From: JBIOJM01 sp044450785
GTDB taxonomy: Bacteria; Planctomycetota; Planctomycetia; Isosphaerales; Isosphaeraceae
Length of the DNA: 32,404 bases
NCBI GenBank assembly: GCA_044450785.1
Contig: JBIOJM010000075.1
Coordinates: 1-32,404, forward strand
Reading direction: 5' to 3'
Under the pieces are notes generated by a model. The model had not been told where the DNA came from and searched no databases. It saw nothing but the letters and a program-made list of their open reading frames with translations. This document shows positions 6,210-14,894 of the stretch, piece by piece; positions within the stretch are counted from its first letter, which is position 1; each line of letters starts with the position of its first letter. The translations under genes and the position numbers were made by a program.

Positions 6210-7667
6210 GTGAAGCTCGCGCCCGCGCCGCTGGAGCCGACCGACCTTCGCTTTCCGATCAACCTCGCCACCGCCTTGCGACTCTCCGACGCCCGGCCGC
6301 TGATCGTGGCCGCCGCGCAGGCCGGTGTATGGGTGGCCGAGGCACAGCTCACACGAGCCAAGGTCATCTGGGTCCCTACGTTGATGTATGGCGCCGATTA
6401 TGTTCGGCACGACGGCGGCGGCCCGGATTTTAACAAGGGCATCATGACCGCGCCGAGCGTGAACTATTTCTCCGCCGGCGGCGGCTTGAATGTGTCCAAT
6501 CCAGGTTTATTTCAGATGGTGAATCTGACTGATGCCTACTTCGAGCCGCTGGTCGCGCGGCAGGTCTTGAATTCCCGACAAGTGGACATCCAAGCGGCAA
6601 AGAACGACGCCCTGCTCCTGACCGCCGATGCCTACTTCCGGGTCCACCAGTACCGGGGCATGTATGCCGGCGCCCTCTACACAGTCGAGCGGGGGCACGA
6701 CCTGGTCGATCGGATCTCGCGCCTGAGCAGGGACCTGGTCCCCAGGATCGAGGTCGATCGGGCCAGGAACATGGTCGCTGACCTCGAGCAACAAGCCACA
6801 AGGGCGCGCGAAGCGTGGCGGGTCAAGAGCGCCGACCTCACCCAGGTGCTCCGGCTTGACCCCCGCGCGGTCATCGTCCCGCAGGAGCACGATCACCTCC
6901 AGCTCACCTTGATCGACCCCGCGCTGCCGCTCCACGACCTGCAGAAGATCGCGCTGACCAACCGCCCCGAGCTCGCCGCGCAGCAGGCGCTCGTCCAGGC
7001 GGCGGAGGCGCGGATCCGCCGGGAGAAGGCGCGGCCGGTGCTCCCCATCGTCATGATCGGCGGCTTCCAGGACCCGGGCGGCATGTTAACCCAAGCCGGG
7101 ATCTTCAGCCTCGGCCCCAACAGCAGCCTCAATCAGTGGACCGGCCGTTTGGACGTAAGCTTACAGCTCATCTGGCAGCTCGATGCTTTTGGGATTGGGA
7201 ACCTCGCGCGGGTCAAGCAGCAGCGCGGTGCGCAGTCGGAGGCCATCACCTCGCTCTACAACACTCAGGACATGGTGGCGGCGGAAGTGACCGAGGCCCA
7301 GGCACGTCTCCAGTCGGCGGCGGCCCGGGTCGGCCAGGCCGATCGCTCCTTGCGCTCGTCAATCATCGCCTTCAACGGGAACTACGACGGCCTCGGACAG
7401 ACCACCCGGTTCGGCGATGTCTTGAGCGTGGTGTTCCGGCCGCAGGAAGTGGTCTACGCACTCCAGTGTTTGAAGACGGCCTTCGACGAGTACTTCACCA
7501 CGGTCGCCGAATACAACCGGGCGCAGTTCCAGCTCTTCCACGCGCTGGGCTACCCCGCCCGCGAACTCGCGAACCTGCGGCCGCCCGGCGATCTCGTGCC
7601 GGTGGACACCGAGCGGCCTGGCTACTTGCCCCCGGTCGGCAACGGGCCACCGCCGGCAACGCGCTAG
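6210..7667 (+). CDS. TolC-like outer-membrane efflux factor, copy 2, missing its signal peptide
   Basis: Members of this family form the outer-membrane channel of tripartite RND pumps. The frame carries the conserved start of the mature protein (LEPTDLRFPINLATALRLSD), the two TolC repeats with long helices (EVDRARNMVADLEQQATRAR; LTNRPELAAQQALVQAAEAR) and a membrane segment with GRLDVSLQLIWQLDAFGIGN, then VYALQCLKTAFDEYFTTVAE and FQLFHALGYPARELA. The frame stays open upstream to 6072 as a Pro/Ala/Ser-rich linker but contains no ATG and no signal peptide; the region where these should be is occupied by the antisense DUF1559 gene. The GTG at 6210 is only a formal start. Without a signal peptide the product would not reach the outer membrane, so this copy is probably damaged. 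Confidence 0.8.
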   Translation: MKLAPAPLEPTDLRFPINLATALRLSDARPLIVAAAQAGVWVAEAQLTRAKVIWVPTLMYGADYVRHDGGGPDFNKGIMTAPSVNYFSAGGGLNVSNPGLFQMVNLTDAYFEPLVARQVLNSRQVDIQAAKNDALLLTADAYFRVHQYRGMYAGALYTVERGHDLVDRISRLSRDLVPRIEVDRARNMVADLEQQATRAREAWRVKSADLTQVLRLDPRAVIVPQEHDHLQLTLIDPALPLHDLQKIALTNRPELAAQQALVQAAEARIRREKARPVLPIVMIGGFQDPGGMLTQAGIFSLGPNSSLNQWTGRLDVSLQLIWQLDAFGIGNLARVKQQRGAQSEAITSLYNTQDMVAAEVTEAQARLQSAAARVGQADRSLRSSIIAFNGNYDGLGQTTRFGDVLSVVFRPQEVVYALQCLKTAFDEYFTTVAEYNRAQFQLFHALGYPARELANLRPPGDLVPVDTERPGYLPPVGNGPPPATR

Positions 7668-7678
7668 CCGGCTAGTGG

Positions 7679-7701
7679 CCTGTCAATCTGCGATTGACGG
7701 G
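7679..7701 (+). terminator. Hairpin after the TolC-like gene
   Basis: GTCAATC (7682-7688), loop TGC, GATTGAC (7692-7698), extended by flanking CC and GG pairs. It lies 12 bases after the stop of the TolC-like gene and could terminate transcription, but there is no following T-run. Confidence 0.4.
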
Positions 7702-7720
7702 TTGACGAGCGGCTCGCTCA

Positions 7721-7886
7721 TAAGAGAAAGAGTACGATGAAGAGTAAGATTTGGAAGAGGACTAAGAGCAAGAGCACGAGCAAGAGCAGGACAGGCGCGT
7801 GCATGAGATCCTACTCTTAATCTTGATCGTGCTCTTCATCATCTTCCTACTCGTAATCTTCCTCCTAATCTTGCTCTTCTTTGGAG
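7721..7886. repeat. Purine-rich tract facing a pyrimidine-rich tract
   Basis: From 7721 to about 7790 the + strand is almost purely A/G with short irregular units (AAGAG, AGCACG, AGCAAG). After a 17-base gap, 7808-7886 is almost purely T/C with the corresponding complements (TCGTGCTCTTC, TCTTGCTCTTC). The two halves form a long imperfect inverted repeat with strand asymmetry. The hydrophobic frame that it creates on the + strand is a by-product of the CTT/ATC repeats. I see nothing recognisable in 7887-8019. Confidence 0.6.
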
Positions 7887-8032
7887 ACTTGTCGTGGCCG
7901 TTGTCTCGTCGGTCATGTTTACGCGTGAATCGAAGCTTGACGAATCGCTTGTCCGATTGCGGATCGGGACCGCGGCGGTCCATAATGGGATGGAATTTCA
8001 AGTGATTCGCGACGACCCCGGAGGTCGGGACC

Positions 8033-8350
8033 ATGGTAAAGAAACCGATGGAGCGGGTCAGCGTTAACAAGGCTGAGCAGTTGGTCTTCAATTGGCGGGA
8101 ATTCGACCCAGCGATGCTAAACGGGAAGGAAGATCTTTTGGCCGAGTTGACCTCCTACAGGGACAACCTTGACACGCTGCTGCGGGACCGCGGCAAGTAC
8201 GTCGTGATCAAGGGGTCCGAGATCATTGGGGTGTACCGGGCCCATAGCTCAGCCATGAAGGTGGCCCTCCGTTTCGCGCCGGGTCCCGTCCTCGTCAAGA
8301 AGATTGTCGAGAAGGAGCCCGCCCGCGAGATCGGCCACATCGTGCCCTGA
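8033..8350 (+). CDS. Small DUF5678-like protein
   Basis: A 105-residue soluble protein. The core YRDNLDTLLRDRGKYVVIKG SEIIG and then SSAMKVALRFAPGPVLVKKI resembles the short DUF5678-type domain (helix, then Y/W-V-I-K-G-x-E-I-I-G, a helix and P-V-L-V-K-x-I) that is frequent in planctomycetes and other bacteria. No biochemical role is established to my knowledge. GGAGGT at 8020-8025 with seven-base spacing supports ATG 8033. It stands alone between two repeat regions and is divergent in strand from the efflux genes that follow. Confidence 0.7.
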   Translation: MVKKPMERVSVNKAEQLVFNWREFDPAMLNGKEDLLAELTSYRDNLDTLLRDRGKYVVIKGSEIIGVYRAHSSAMKVALRFAPGPVLVKKIVEKEPAREIGHIVP

Positions 8351-8410
8351 TGGTGATCCACACAATCACCTTCGGGAGCGGACCGCGGAAGATTCAGCAG
8401 GGCCCAAGGT

Positions 8411-8710
8411 GCCCGTTTTGAAGTTGCGTCTTTGCGTCTTTGCCCCGAAGGGGCAGTAACATATCAACCCAGGGCGACGCCCTGGGAACAGACAAACGAC
8501 ACGAATCAGCAGAGCCCTGAAGGGGCGTAACAAGGACAGGCTCCCTGCCTCAATGGTAAATCAAGAGCGGTACCACTCGGCTTGAACACCATGTTCCGCC
8601 CTTTCAGGGCAGGGGTCATCATGTTATCCGGATCCCAGGGCGTTGCCCTGGGCTGGCATGTCGCTGCCCCTTCGGGGCGACATCAAAAAAAGCGCAACTT
8701 CAAAACGCGC
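8411..8710. mobile_element. MITE-like hairpin element with 18-bp terminal inverted repeats
   Basis: The ends GCCCGTTTTGAAGTTGCG (8411-8428) and CGCAACTTCAAAACGCGC (8693-8710) are inverted copies with one mismatch. Inside, paired hairpins repeat in mirrored order: GCCCCGAAGGGGC and CCCAGGGCGACGCCCTGGG on the left, CCCAGGGCGTTGCCCTGGG and GCCCCTTCGGGGC on the right, so the whole 300 bp can fold on itself. A related copy is at 30496-30829. It carries no gene. Whether it moves (as a MITE or REP-like element) or is a structured RNA cannot be told from one window. Confidence 0.65.
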
Positions 8711-8733
8711 CCGAGCGGGTACAGGTCCGACGC

Positions 8734-10224
8734 CTATTCAGGCGTCGCACTCGCAACCTTCGTCGCCGCCGGCGTCTCGGCAATCTTCACAGGGGAGCCC
8801 TCGGCGAGGATCGACAGGTCGCCCAAGATCAGATGCTCCGTCCCGTCGATCGGCGCCCAGTGGTCCGCGGCGCCGGCGACCGGCGGGAGCCGGCGATTGG
8901 TGACCTCGATCCACTCGCCATCGCTGATCCCCGTCTCCAGCTCGATCCGTTTCGCGTGGCCGTCCTCGTACATCCAGCAGAACGTCTTCTCGCCGATGCG
9001 CAAGACGGTCTTCTCGATGTGCATCAGCGCCGACACCGGCACCGCCCAAACGCCGGGCCGCTCGATCTTTACCTTGGCGTAGGCGTACATCCCCGGCAGG
9101 ATCTGGCTGTTGGGATTGTGCAGGTCGATCTCGGCGCGGAGCGTGCGGCTCTTGATGTTCAACGCCCAGGAGGTGCGCGTGACGGTTCCCTCGATCGGCT
9201 GGTCGCCGTAAGCCTTGACGAGCACGGTGGCCTTGGACCCGATGTGGACGTTGTTGGCGTCCTGCTCGGGGATATCGACGAAGATGCGGACGATGTCGAC
9301 GCGGTCGACCACGTAGATCGGCGCGGCATTACCAGAGGGCGACAGGTACGGAGCACGGCTGAGGGCCGAGGGGTCGCCCCTGGCGGGCAGGACGAAGTCG
9401 AAGGTATTGGCGTTGCGGGCCACGATCACGCCGTCATACGGCGCGGGCAGTACGAGGTAGTCCACCCAGACCTTGAGCCGCTTCTCCTCGCTCTCGGCCA
9501 CTTTCAGGTCGGCTTCGGCGACCCTGACGTCGATCTCGGCCTTTGCGAGCGCGGCCCGCCGGGCGAGCAGCTCGTCGTCCGCCTTCATGACATTCGCCTT
9601 CGCCGCCTGCCGCGCGGCGATGGACGCCTTCCACCGATTGGTGGACTGGAGGAGATCCTGGGGCGTAACCACGCCCCGGTTGACCTCGCCCTGGAGCCGC
9701 TTGACCTCCGAGTCCCAGCGCTCGACCTCGGCCTGGTCGCCGGCGAATTCCGCCCGCGCCTCCTCGAGGCTCGCCTCGGCCGCCTTGACGTCCGCCTTGG
9801 CCACCTCCACCACCTCCTTGGCCAGCGCGATCCGCTCCCGGTCGAGCACGACGGTCGCCTTCTTGGTCCCATATTCCGCGACCAGCTCCGGCACGAAGAG
9901 GGTTGCGAGCACGTCGCCCTTCTTCACCCTGTCGCCGATGTCCACGATCCACTTCAGGATGTAGGCGTTCATTTTCGGATAGACCGACGAGCGCTCGTAG
10001 CTCTCGATGAAGCCGGGCTGCCCAATGACCCGGACGATGGTCCGCGCCCGCGGCTGGATCAGCCGCACGGTCTGGGGCTCCCTGACGCTCGGAGCGTGGG
10101 TCTCGGCCTGGTGGCGGCAGCCCGGCGCCGCCAGGGCGGCCAGGAGACCGAAAACGAGCAAAAACACCGGCCGGCGCACGCTGGCCGGACGATCCGAAAT
10201 GGCACACAAGATGACACGGCGCAT
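8734..10224 (-). CDS. RND efflux membrane-fusion (HlyD/AcrA-like) lipoprotein
   Basis: A 496-residue periplasmic adaptor that would link an inner-membrane RND pump to a TolC-like channel. The signal peptide ends in a lipobox-like LAAPGC (Cys36). The first half of the lipoyl domain (GFIESYERSSVYPKMNAYIL, VKKGDVLATLFVPELV) is followed by a long alpha-helical hairpin rich in Ala/Glu/Lys (about residues 105-240), the second lipoyl half (LVLPAPYDGVIVARNANTF), a beta-barrel (VDIVRIFVDIPEQDANNVHI) and a membrane-proximal domain. ATG 10224 has AGGAGA seven bases upstream; a GTG at 10239 overlaps the stop of the permease gene by four bases. It is translationally linked to the upstream RND gene, so both are one operon. 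Confidence 0.9.
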   Translation of the reverse strand: MRRVILCAISDRPASVRRPVFLLVFGLLAALAAPGCRHQAETHAPSVREPQTVRLIQPRARTIVRVIGQPGFIESYERSSVYPKMNAYILKWIVDIGDRVKKGDVLATLFVPELVAEYGTKKATVVLDRERIALAKEVVEVAKADVKAAEASLEEARAEFAGDQAEVERWDSEVKRLQGEVNRGVVTPQDLLQSTNRWKASIAARQAAKANVMKADDELLARRAALAKAEIDVRVAEADLKVAESEEKRLKVWVDYLVLPAPYDGVIVARNANTFDFVLPARGDPSALSRAPYLSPSGNAAPIYVVDRVDIVRIFVDIPEQDANNVHIGSKATVLVKAYGDQPIEGTVTRTSWALNIKSRTLRAEIDLHNPNSQILPGMYAYAKVKIERPGVWAVPVSALMHIEKTVLRIGEKTFCWMYEDGHAKRIELETGISDGEWIEVTNRRLPPVAGAADHWAPIDGTEHLILGDLSILAEGSPVKIAETPAATKVASATPE

Positions 10225-10235
10225 CACGGATCTCC

Positions 10236-13200
10236 TCACCTTGCGACAGGGTCAGGACCATGATCGGGCGCGGGAGTCTCGCTCGCGAGTTTCGTCGCCT
10301 CCGTCGCCGGGGCCACCTCCACCGGTGCGCCGTCGGTGAGGAGCGACAGGTCGCCCAGGATCACCTGCTCCGTCCCGTCGATCGGCACCCAGGGATATGC
10401 GCCGTCGGGCGCCGCCTCGGAGGGCGGGAGGCGGCGATTGGTGACCTCGATCCACTCGCCGTCGCTGACCCCCGTCTGCACCTCGGTGCGCACCGCATGC
10501 CCGTTCTCGTGCGTCCAGTAGGAGGCCTTGTCGCCGCTGTAGGTCAGCGCCGACTCCGGCAGCGCCCGCACGCGAGGCCGCTCGATGATCAAATTGACGT
10601 AGGCGTAAGCCCCGGGCAAGAGCTGGCTGCCGGGGTTCTGAAGGTCGATCTCGGCGCGGAGCGTGCGGCTCTTCAGGTTCAGCGCCCACGAGATGCGCGT
10701 GACGGTGCCGGGGATTGGCTGGTCGCGGTACGCCTTGGCCAGCACGGTCGCCTTGGAGCCGATGTGGACGTAGTTGGCGTCCTGCTCCGGGATGTCGACG
10801 AAGATGCGGACGATGTCCGTGCGGTCGACCACGATGACCGCGATGCCGGCGAGGACTCCCGGGACGGCGCCGATCGATATCAAGGCCAGCCGGGGCGACT
10901 GGAAGTAGGCGGTCAGGAGCACGAAGATCACGAACACGGCGACCCCTAGCCCGATCCCCAGCGAATAGAACATTTCGTCCATCGGCGGGAGCTGACCCAT
11001 GGTCTCCACCCGCACGCCGCGGGGCGGCTTCCCTGCGGCTTTGAGCGCCTGGGCAACCTGCCGCGACGCCCGGCCCATGTCCTCGCCCTCGACGTTCGCG
11101 GTCAGGGTCAGGTAGCGTTGCGACATGTCGCGGTCGATCTCGCCCGGCCGCACGCCCCTGCGAACCATCGCCACGTCGCGGATCATCAGGTTGACCAGGG
11201 GGTTGACCGAATCCACCGGCAAGGTCTCGACGTCTTCCGGCTTGTCGATCCGCAACGGCGGCACCTGAAGCTGCACCAGGTAGTCGAAGCCCGTCTTCAC
11301 GTCGATCCAGTAGTTGAGCGAGGCGAACCGCGTCGACGCGGTTGCCATGACCAGCGCATTGCGCACGTCCTCGACCTTGGCACCGGAGAGCCCCGCTTTC
11401 TCGCGGTCGATCTCGCCCTCGACGGTGGGGTAGTCGAGCGCCTGCTCGAACGTGACGTCGCGCAGGAAGCGGATGCGCCTCATGTTGGCGGCGATCTTCT
11501 CCGCGTGCTGCCGCACCACCTTCAGGTCAGTGCCGACGATCCGGATCGCGATCGGCGTCGACGCGCCGAAGCTCATGACCTCCGTCACGATGTCGCCCGG
11601 CTCGAAGCCGAAGGTCGACGTCTTGGCCTGCCGCTGCGCCTCCGACCTCGACAATCCTCCCTGCACCAGCCGCTCTTCCAGCCAGGGGATCACCTTGTCG
11701 GGAAGGACCTCGCGGAGCCGCTCGCGAAATTGATCGAGCTTGATCCCGCTGGCCTCGGTCAGCGCGACCCGCAACTGGCCGTCGTCGGGCCCGCGCATGA
11801 ACAGGACCATGTTGTCGATGCCGAAGTTCGGCGCGACCTGGCCGACGTAGCCCATCGTGATCGCGATGTTTTCGGGCTTCGCCTCGCGCTCGATCTCTTC
11901 GAGGCACTTGATCGCCATCTCCCGGGTCAGCTCGAAGTTCGAGCCGGACGGCGGCCGGAACCGCAGCACGAATTCCCCCGAATCGATCTGGGGAAACAAC
12001 TCCCTGCCGACCTGTAACCCCACCACCGAGAGCACCAGTGCGCATGCTCCGAGATAGATCGGGACGGTCAACCAGCGCAGGCGGACGAACCAGCCCACCG
12101 CCGTGCCGTAGACCTTGAGAAATCGGTCGAACAGCCCGGGCTTACCTGCGCCATGCCCCGCGTGGTGCTTCAGCAGGGTCACGCACAGGATCGGTACGAA
12201 CGCGCTCGAGAGCAGGTACGACGAGATCATGGCGAACCCGACGCCCAAGGTCAACGGCATGAAAAGCGACCGCAGCGGGTCGGTCATCATGAACGCCGGA
12301 ATGAACACCGACAGGATGCACAGCAAGGCCAGCAGCCGCGGCACCGCCGTGGCGTTGCTCGCGTGCAGCACCGCCGTGGCGACGTGCGGCGTGTGTCGCA
12401 TTTGCACGTGCACGTTCTCGATCGTCACCGTCGCTTCGTCGACCAGGATGCCGATCGCCAGCGCCATTCCGCCCAGCGACATGATGTTGATCGTGTTGCC
12501 CGTCATCCACAGCCCGCATGCCGACCCCAGTAGCGCCAGCGGGATGTTGGACACCACGACGATCACGCTCCTCGGGTCGCCCAGGAAAAGCAGGATCATC
12601 AGGCCGGTCAAGCCAGCGCCGATCAACCCCTCGGTGGCCACGCTCCTGACCGCCGCCACCACCGTGGGCGATTCGTCGAACTCGAACTTGACCGTGACGT
12701 CCTTGGGGACGGCGTCCCGGAAGAGCTGCATCGACTTGTGGACGTCGGCGACGACGGTCAAGGTCGATCCCGTGTCTTTCTTGATGATCGGCAGATAGAC
12801 CGACTTCTTGCCGTTGACAAGCGCGTATCCATACGTGATGTCGACGTCGTCGTGGATGGTCGCCACGTCGCGCAGGTAGACGTTCCTCTCCAGCTTGAGC
12901 GGGATGTCCCCCAGCTTCTGGATATCGACCACCGTGGCGTTGTTGGCGACCACCGGCATCGAGTCCTTGATGTAGACATTCCCCGCGGGGATAACGGTGT
13001 TCCCCGTCGCCAGGGCATCGATGATCTTCTCTGGAGTCAGGTTGTAGTCGAGCAGCTTCTGGGGATCGACATTGATGACGATCGACCGCATGTTCGGGCC
13101 GAACGGCGAGATCGCAACCGTGCCGGGGACATTTTTCTGCACCAGCGGCCGGATGATGTTCTGCGCCAGGTCGCCCATCGCGCCCAGCGTGGTCACCTCG

Positions 13201-13634
13201 CTCTCAAAGACCAGGTAGCCGACCGGGACGCTGCCGGCGTCCATGCGCATGATCATCGGCGGCAAGGTCCCCTTGGGCATCCACGACATCGCCCGGTCCG
13301 ACATCGCCACGACCTGGGCCATCGCCTGGCCCATGTCGGTGCCGGGGAAGAACGAGAGCTCGCACAAGGCCACCTGCTGGATGTTCCGTGTATTGATATC
13401 CCGGATGCCATCGACGTACTGGAAATACAGCTCGAGCTCGTTGACGATGAAGCCCTCCATCTGGTCGGGACTCATGCCAATGTAATCGAGGAAGACGTAG
13501 ATCTTCGGGACGTTCAGCGAAGGGAAAATATCCACACGCATCGTGATGAGGGCGTAGATGCCGCCGGCGATCAGGGCCACGACCAGCATCAGGGTCGTGA
13601 TCGGGCGCTTCATGGCCAAGACGGTTGGATTCAT
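10236..13634 (-). CDS. RND efflux permease fused to the C-terminal half of a membrane-fusion protein
   Basis: Residues 1-935 are an RND (AcrB/MexB-type) proton-driven efflux pump: TM1 at ITTLMLVVALIAGGIYALIT, large periplasmic loops, TM2-TM6 with the TM4 proton-relay pair D399-E400 in GILVDEATVTIENVH, TM7, the second loop, then TM8 and TM9 (LISIGAVPGVLAGIAVIV). At about residue 936 (nucleotide 10829) the sequence passes straight into a membrane-fusion protein: VDRTDIVRIFVDIPEQDANY, SWALNLKSRTLRAEIDLQNP, SDGEWIEVTNRRLPPS, to a PVAR end. This part closely parallels the second half of the adjacent 8734-10224 protein. TM10-12 of the pump and the lipoyl/hairpin half of the adaptor are missing. Without TM10-12 classic RND transport is unlikely, so this is probably a deletion chimera, though the frame is intact over 1132 residues. 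Confidence 0.88.
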   Translation of the reverse strand: MNPTVLAMKRPITTLMLVVALIAGGIYALITMRVDIFPSLNVPKIYVFLDYIGMSPDQMEGFIVNELELYFQYVDGIRDINTRNIQQVALCELSFFPGTDMGQAMAQVVAMSDRAMSWMPKGTLPPMIMRMDAGSVPVGYLVFESEVTTLGAMGDLAQNIIRPLVQKNVPGTVAISPFGPNMRSIVINVDPQKLLDYNLTPEKIIDALATGNTVIPAGNVYIKDSMPVVANNATVVDIQKLGDIPLKLERNVYLRDVATIHDDVDITYGYALVNGKKSVYLPIIKKDTGSTLTVVADVHKSMQLFRDAVPKDVTVKFEFDESPTVVAAVRSVATEGLIGAGLTGLMILLFLGDPRSVIVVVSNIPLALLGSACGLWMTGNTINIMSLGGMALAIGILVDEATVTIENVHVQMRHTPHVATAVLHASNATAVPRLLALLCILSVFIPAFMMTDPLRSLFMPLTLGVGFAMISSYLLSSAFVPILCVTLLKHHAGHGAGKPGLFDRFLKVYGTAVGWFVRLRWLTVPIYLGACALVLSVVGLQVGRELFPQIDSGEFVLRFRPPSGSNFELTREMAIKCLEEIEREAKPENIAITMGYVGQVAPNFGIDNMVLFMRGPDDGQLRVALTEASGIKLDQFRERLREVLPDKVIPWLEERLVQGGLSRSEAQRQAKTSTFGFEPGDIVTEVMSFGASTPIAIRIVGTDLKVVRQHAEKIAANMRRIRFLRDVTFEQALDYPTVEGEIDREKAGLSGAKVEDVRNALVMATASTRFASLNYWIDVKTGFDYLVQLQVPPLRIDKPEDVETLPVDSVNPLVNLMIRDVAMVRRGVRPGEIDRDMSQRYLTLTANVEGEDMGRASRQVAQALKAAGKPPRGVRVETMGQLPPMDEMFYSLGIGLGVAVFVIFVLLTAYFQSPRLALISIGAVPGVLAGIAVIVVDRTDIVRIFVDIPEQDANYVHIGSKATVLAKAYRDQPIPGTVTRISWALNLKSRTLRAEIDLQNPGSQLLPGAYAYVNLIIERPRVRALPESALTYSGDKASYWTHENGHAVRTEVQTGVSDGEWIEVTNRRLPPSEAAPDGAYPWVPIDGTEQVILGDLSLLTDGAPVEVAPATEATKLASETPAPDHGPDPVAR

Positions 13635-13782
13635 ATTCGCCCGGAACCCCTACGCCTACGACTGCGAGACCGGTTTGTCTCACGCTCGCCGGATGTTGTC
13701 CATCGCGGCGGTGGACATCTTCTGAAGATACCGCGCCGAGCGGTCCATCGCACTGGGCTGGTGAAAAGCTCGTGTGCTCCCT

Positions 13783-14229
13783 TCACTTCGCGGTTTTCGG
13801 CTTCCCTTTACTCGATCTGGCACGCGATGGGCGCGGCTTGCTAGCAGGTGATGGGGGCAGCTCGACAGGCAGCTCGACAGGTGGCTCAGCCGGTGGCTCG
13901 GCGGGTGGTTCCAGTTGACGGTGTTTCCACTGGTCGACCGTGTCACTCGCGGCGCGCGCGCCGTCGACAAATCCATGCACGACCGCGTTGTTCGCGGGAA
14001 TCGACTTGGCGATGATCACCGCTGGGAATACAACCCCGTACGAAAACGTGTAGGACGTGGTGTAAACAAACCGGGAGAGAAAACGGCCCGCGGCGGGGAG
14101 TGCCTTTCCCACGGCTGTCTTTGCGTCCGCGGTACCACCTTTCGCGGCCTTGAAGGCCTTGTCTAACGCGTCCGCGACGGTCTTCATCGGATCAGGCGAC
14201 GACGCTTTGGCGGCCGGTGTCTTTGCCAT
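13783..14229 (-). CDS. Small paralog family protein (copy 1), phasin-like N-terminus, Pro-rich tail
   Basis: A 148-residue protein. The N-terminal half is Ala/Lys-rich and helical (VADALDKAFKAAKGGTADAK), reminiscent of phasins. The middle FLSRFVYTTSYTFSYGVVFP AVIIAKSIP is moderately hydrophobic and could contact a membrane, followed by NNAVVHGFVDGARAASDTVD. The C-terminal tail is a PAEPP/PVELP repeat and a basic end. Two relatives are in this window (14895-15203 and 29234-29644); copies 1 and 2 also share about 45 bases upstream of the start (AACACTGATTGCAACC-like). ATG 14229 is supported by that conservation and an AGAGG upstream. I know no function; the location near a metal ATPase is suggestive only. 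Confidence 0.75.
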   Translation of the reverse strand: MAKTPAAKASSPDPMKTVADALDKAFKAAKGGTADAKTAVGKALPAAGRFLSRFVYTTSYTFSYGVVFPAVIIAKSIPANNAVVHGFVDGARAASDTVDQWKHRQLEPPAEPPAEPPVELPVELPPSPASKPRPSRARSSKGKPKTAK

Positions 14230-14370
14230 GGGAAAAAACCTCTCGAGATGGTTGGTTGCAATCAGTGTTGGAAGGGCAAGGGGGTTATGGTTCCATTGTG
14301 CGCTCACGGATCAACCGCCTGGAGATCGCCGGCCGCCTCGATCTCGATCGCAAGGGGGCGACTGTCCTGT

Positions 14371-14634
14371 TCAGATCGGCTCGACCTCCCGGCGTCTCGG
14401 CCACCAGAATCCGGAAGTGAGGCACGCTCCGATGATCACTCCGCGGAGGGCCCAGTCGGCCCACGGCGTGAACCGCACATGGATTATCGACATCGACGAC
14501 AGCAGGCTCACCGACTCCAGGTCGTGCCGCACCATCCCGGCCGCGGTCAGGGCCAGGACGCCGGCCCCCGCGAAGGCGACCCAGCGGAAGCGGTTCATGA
14601 GCACCACGATCACCTGGCTGCAGGCGAGGATCAT
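14371..14634 (-). CDS. Small membrane protein with two predicted helices
   Basis: An 87-residue frame with two hydrophobic segments, VAFAGAGVLALTAAGMV and WALRGVIIGACLTSGF, and a basic C-terminus (WWPRRREVEPI). It could span the inner membrane twice. The start is uncertain: ATG 14634 or ATG 14598 (MNRFRWVAFAG), and neither has a clear ribosome binding site. The upstream - strand sequence (DEIASIAQVFLIN in another frame, near 14640-14680) hints that the gene may once have been longer and suffered a frameshift. No family recognised. Confidence 0.45.
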   Translation of the reverse strand: MILACSQVIVVLMNRFRWVAFAGAGVLALTAAGMVRHDLESVSLLSSMSIIHVRFTPWADWALRGVIIGACLTSGFWWPRRREVEPI

Positions 14635-14894
14635 CGTTGATCAGGAAGACCTGGGCGATCGAGGCGATCTCATCCACAAGCGGGTGCAACGGAACGCTCC
14701 TCAATCGGGCTGACCATGCCTGGGTCCATACCCAGGCGGAATCATCTGGAAGCGGAAACGACGCGTGGGCAATGCGCCCGGGCGCGCAGAATCCACGTTC
14801 CCCGTCAATCGCGAACGAGTGATGGGCAAATCGTCGGGACACAGTCTCTTGGCGGCGGCTCAGGCCGGCGGAGGGCCGGCACGCCCATTTCGTT

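Noticed and set aside
7799..8005. Very hydrophobic short frame (MHEILLLILIVLFIIFLLVI)
   Set aside because: It is produced by the CTT/ATC-rich repeat tract and has no ribosome binding site.
8411..8710. CRISPR array or tandem array
   Set aside because: The repeats are mirrored hairpins without regular spacers; no cas-like genes are present.
8833..10263. Long open frame on the + strand opposite the membrane-fusion protein gene
   Set aside because: It is rich in Arg/Gly/Asp/His with no domain, and is fully explained as an antisense reading of a high-GC gene with strong codon bias.
13666..13681. Hairpin GAGAC-CGGTTT-GTCTC upstream of the permease
   Set aside because: The 5-bp stem with a 6-base loop is short enough to arise by chance; no T-run or known motif.
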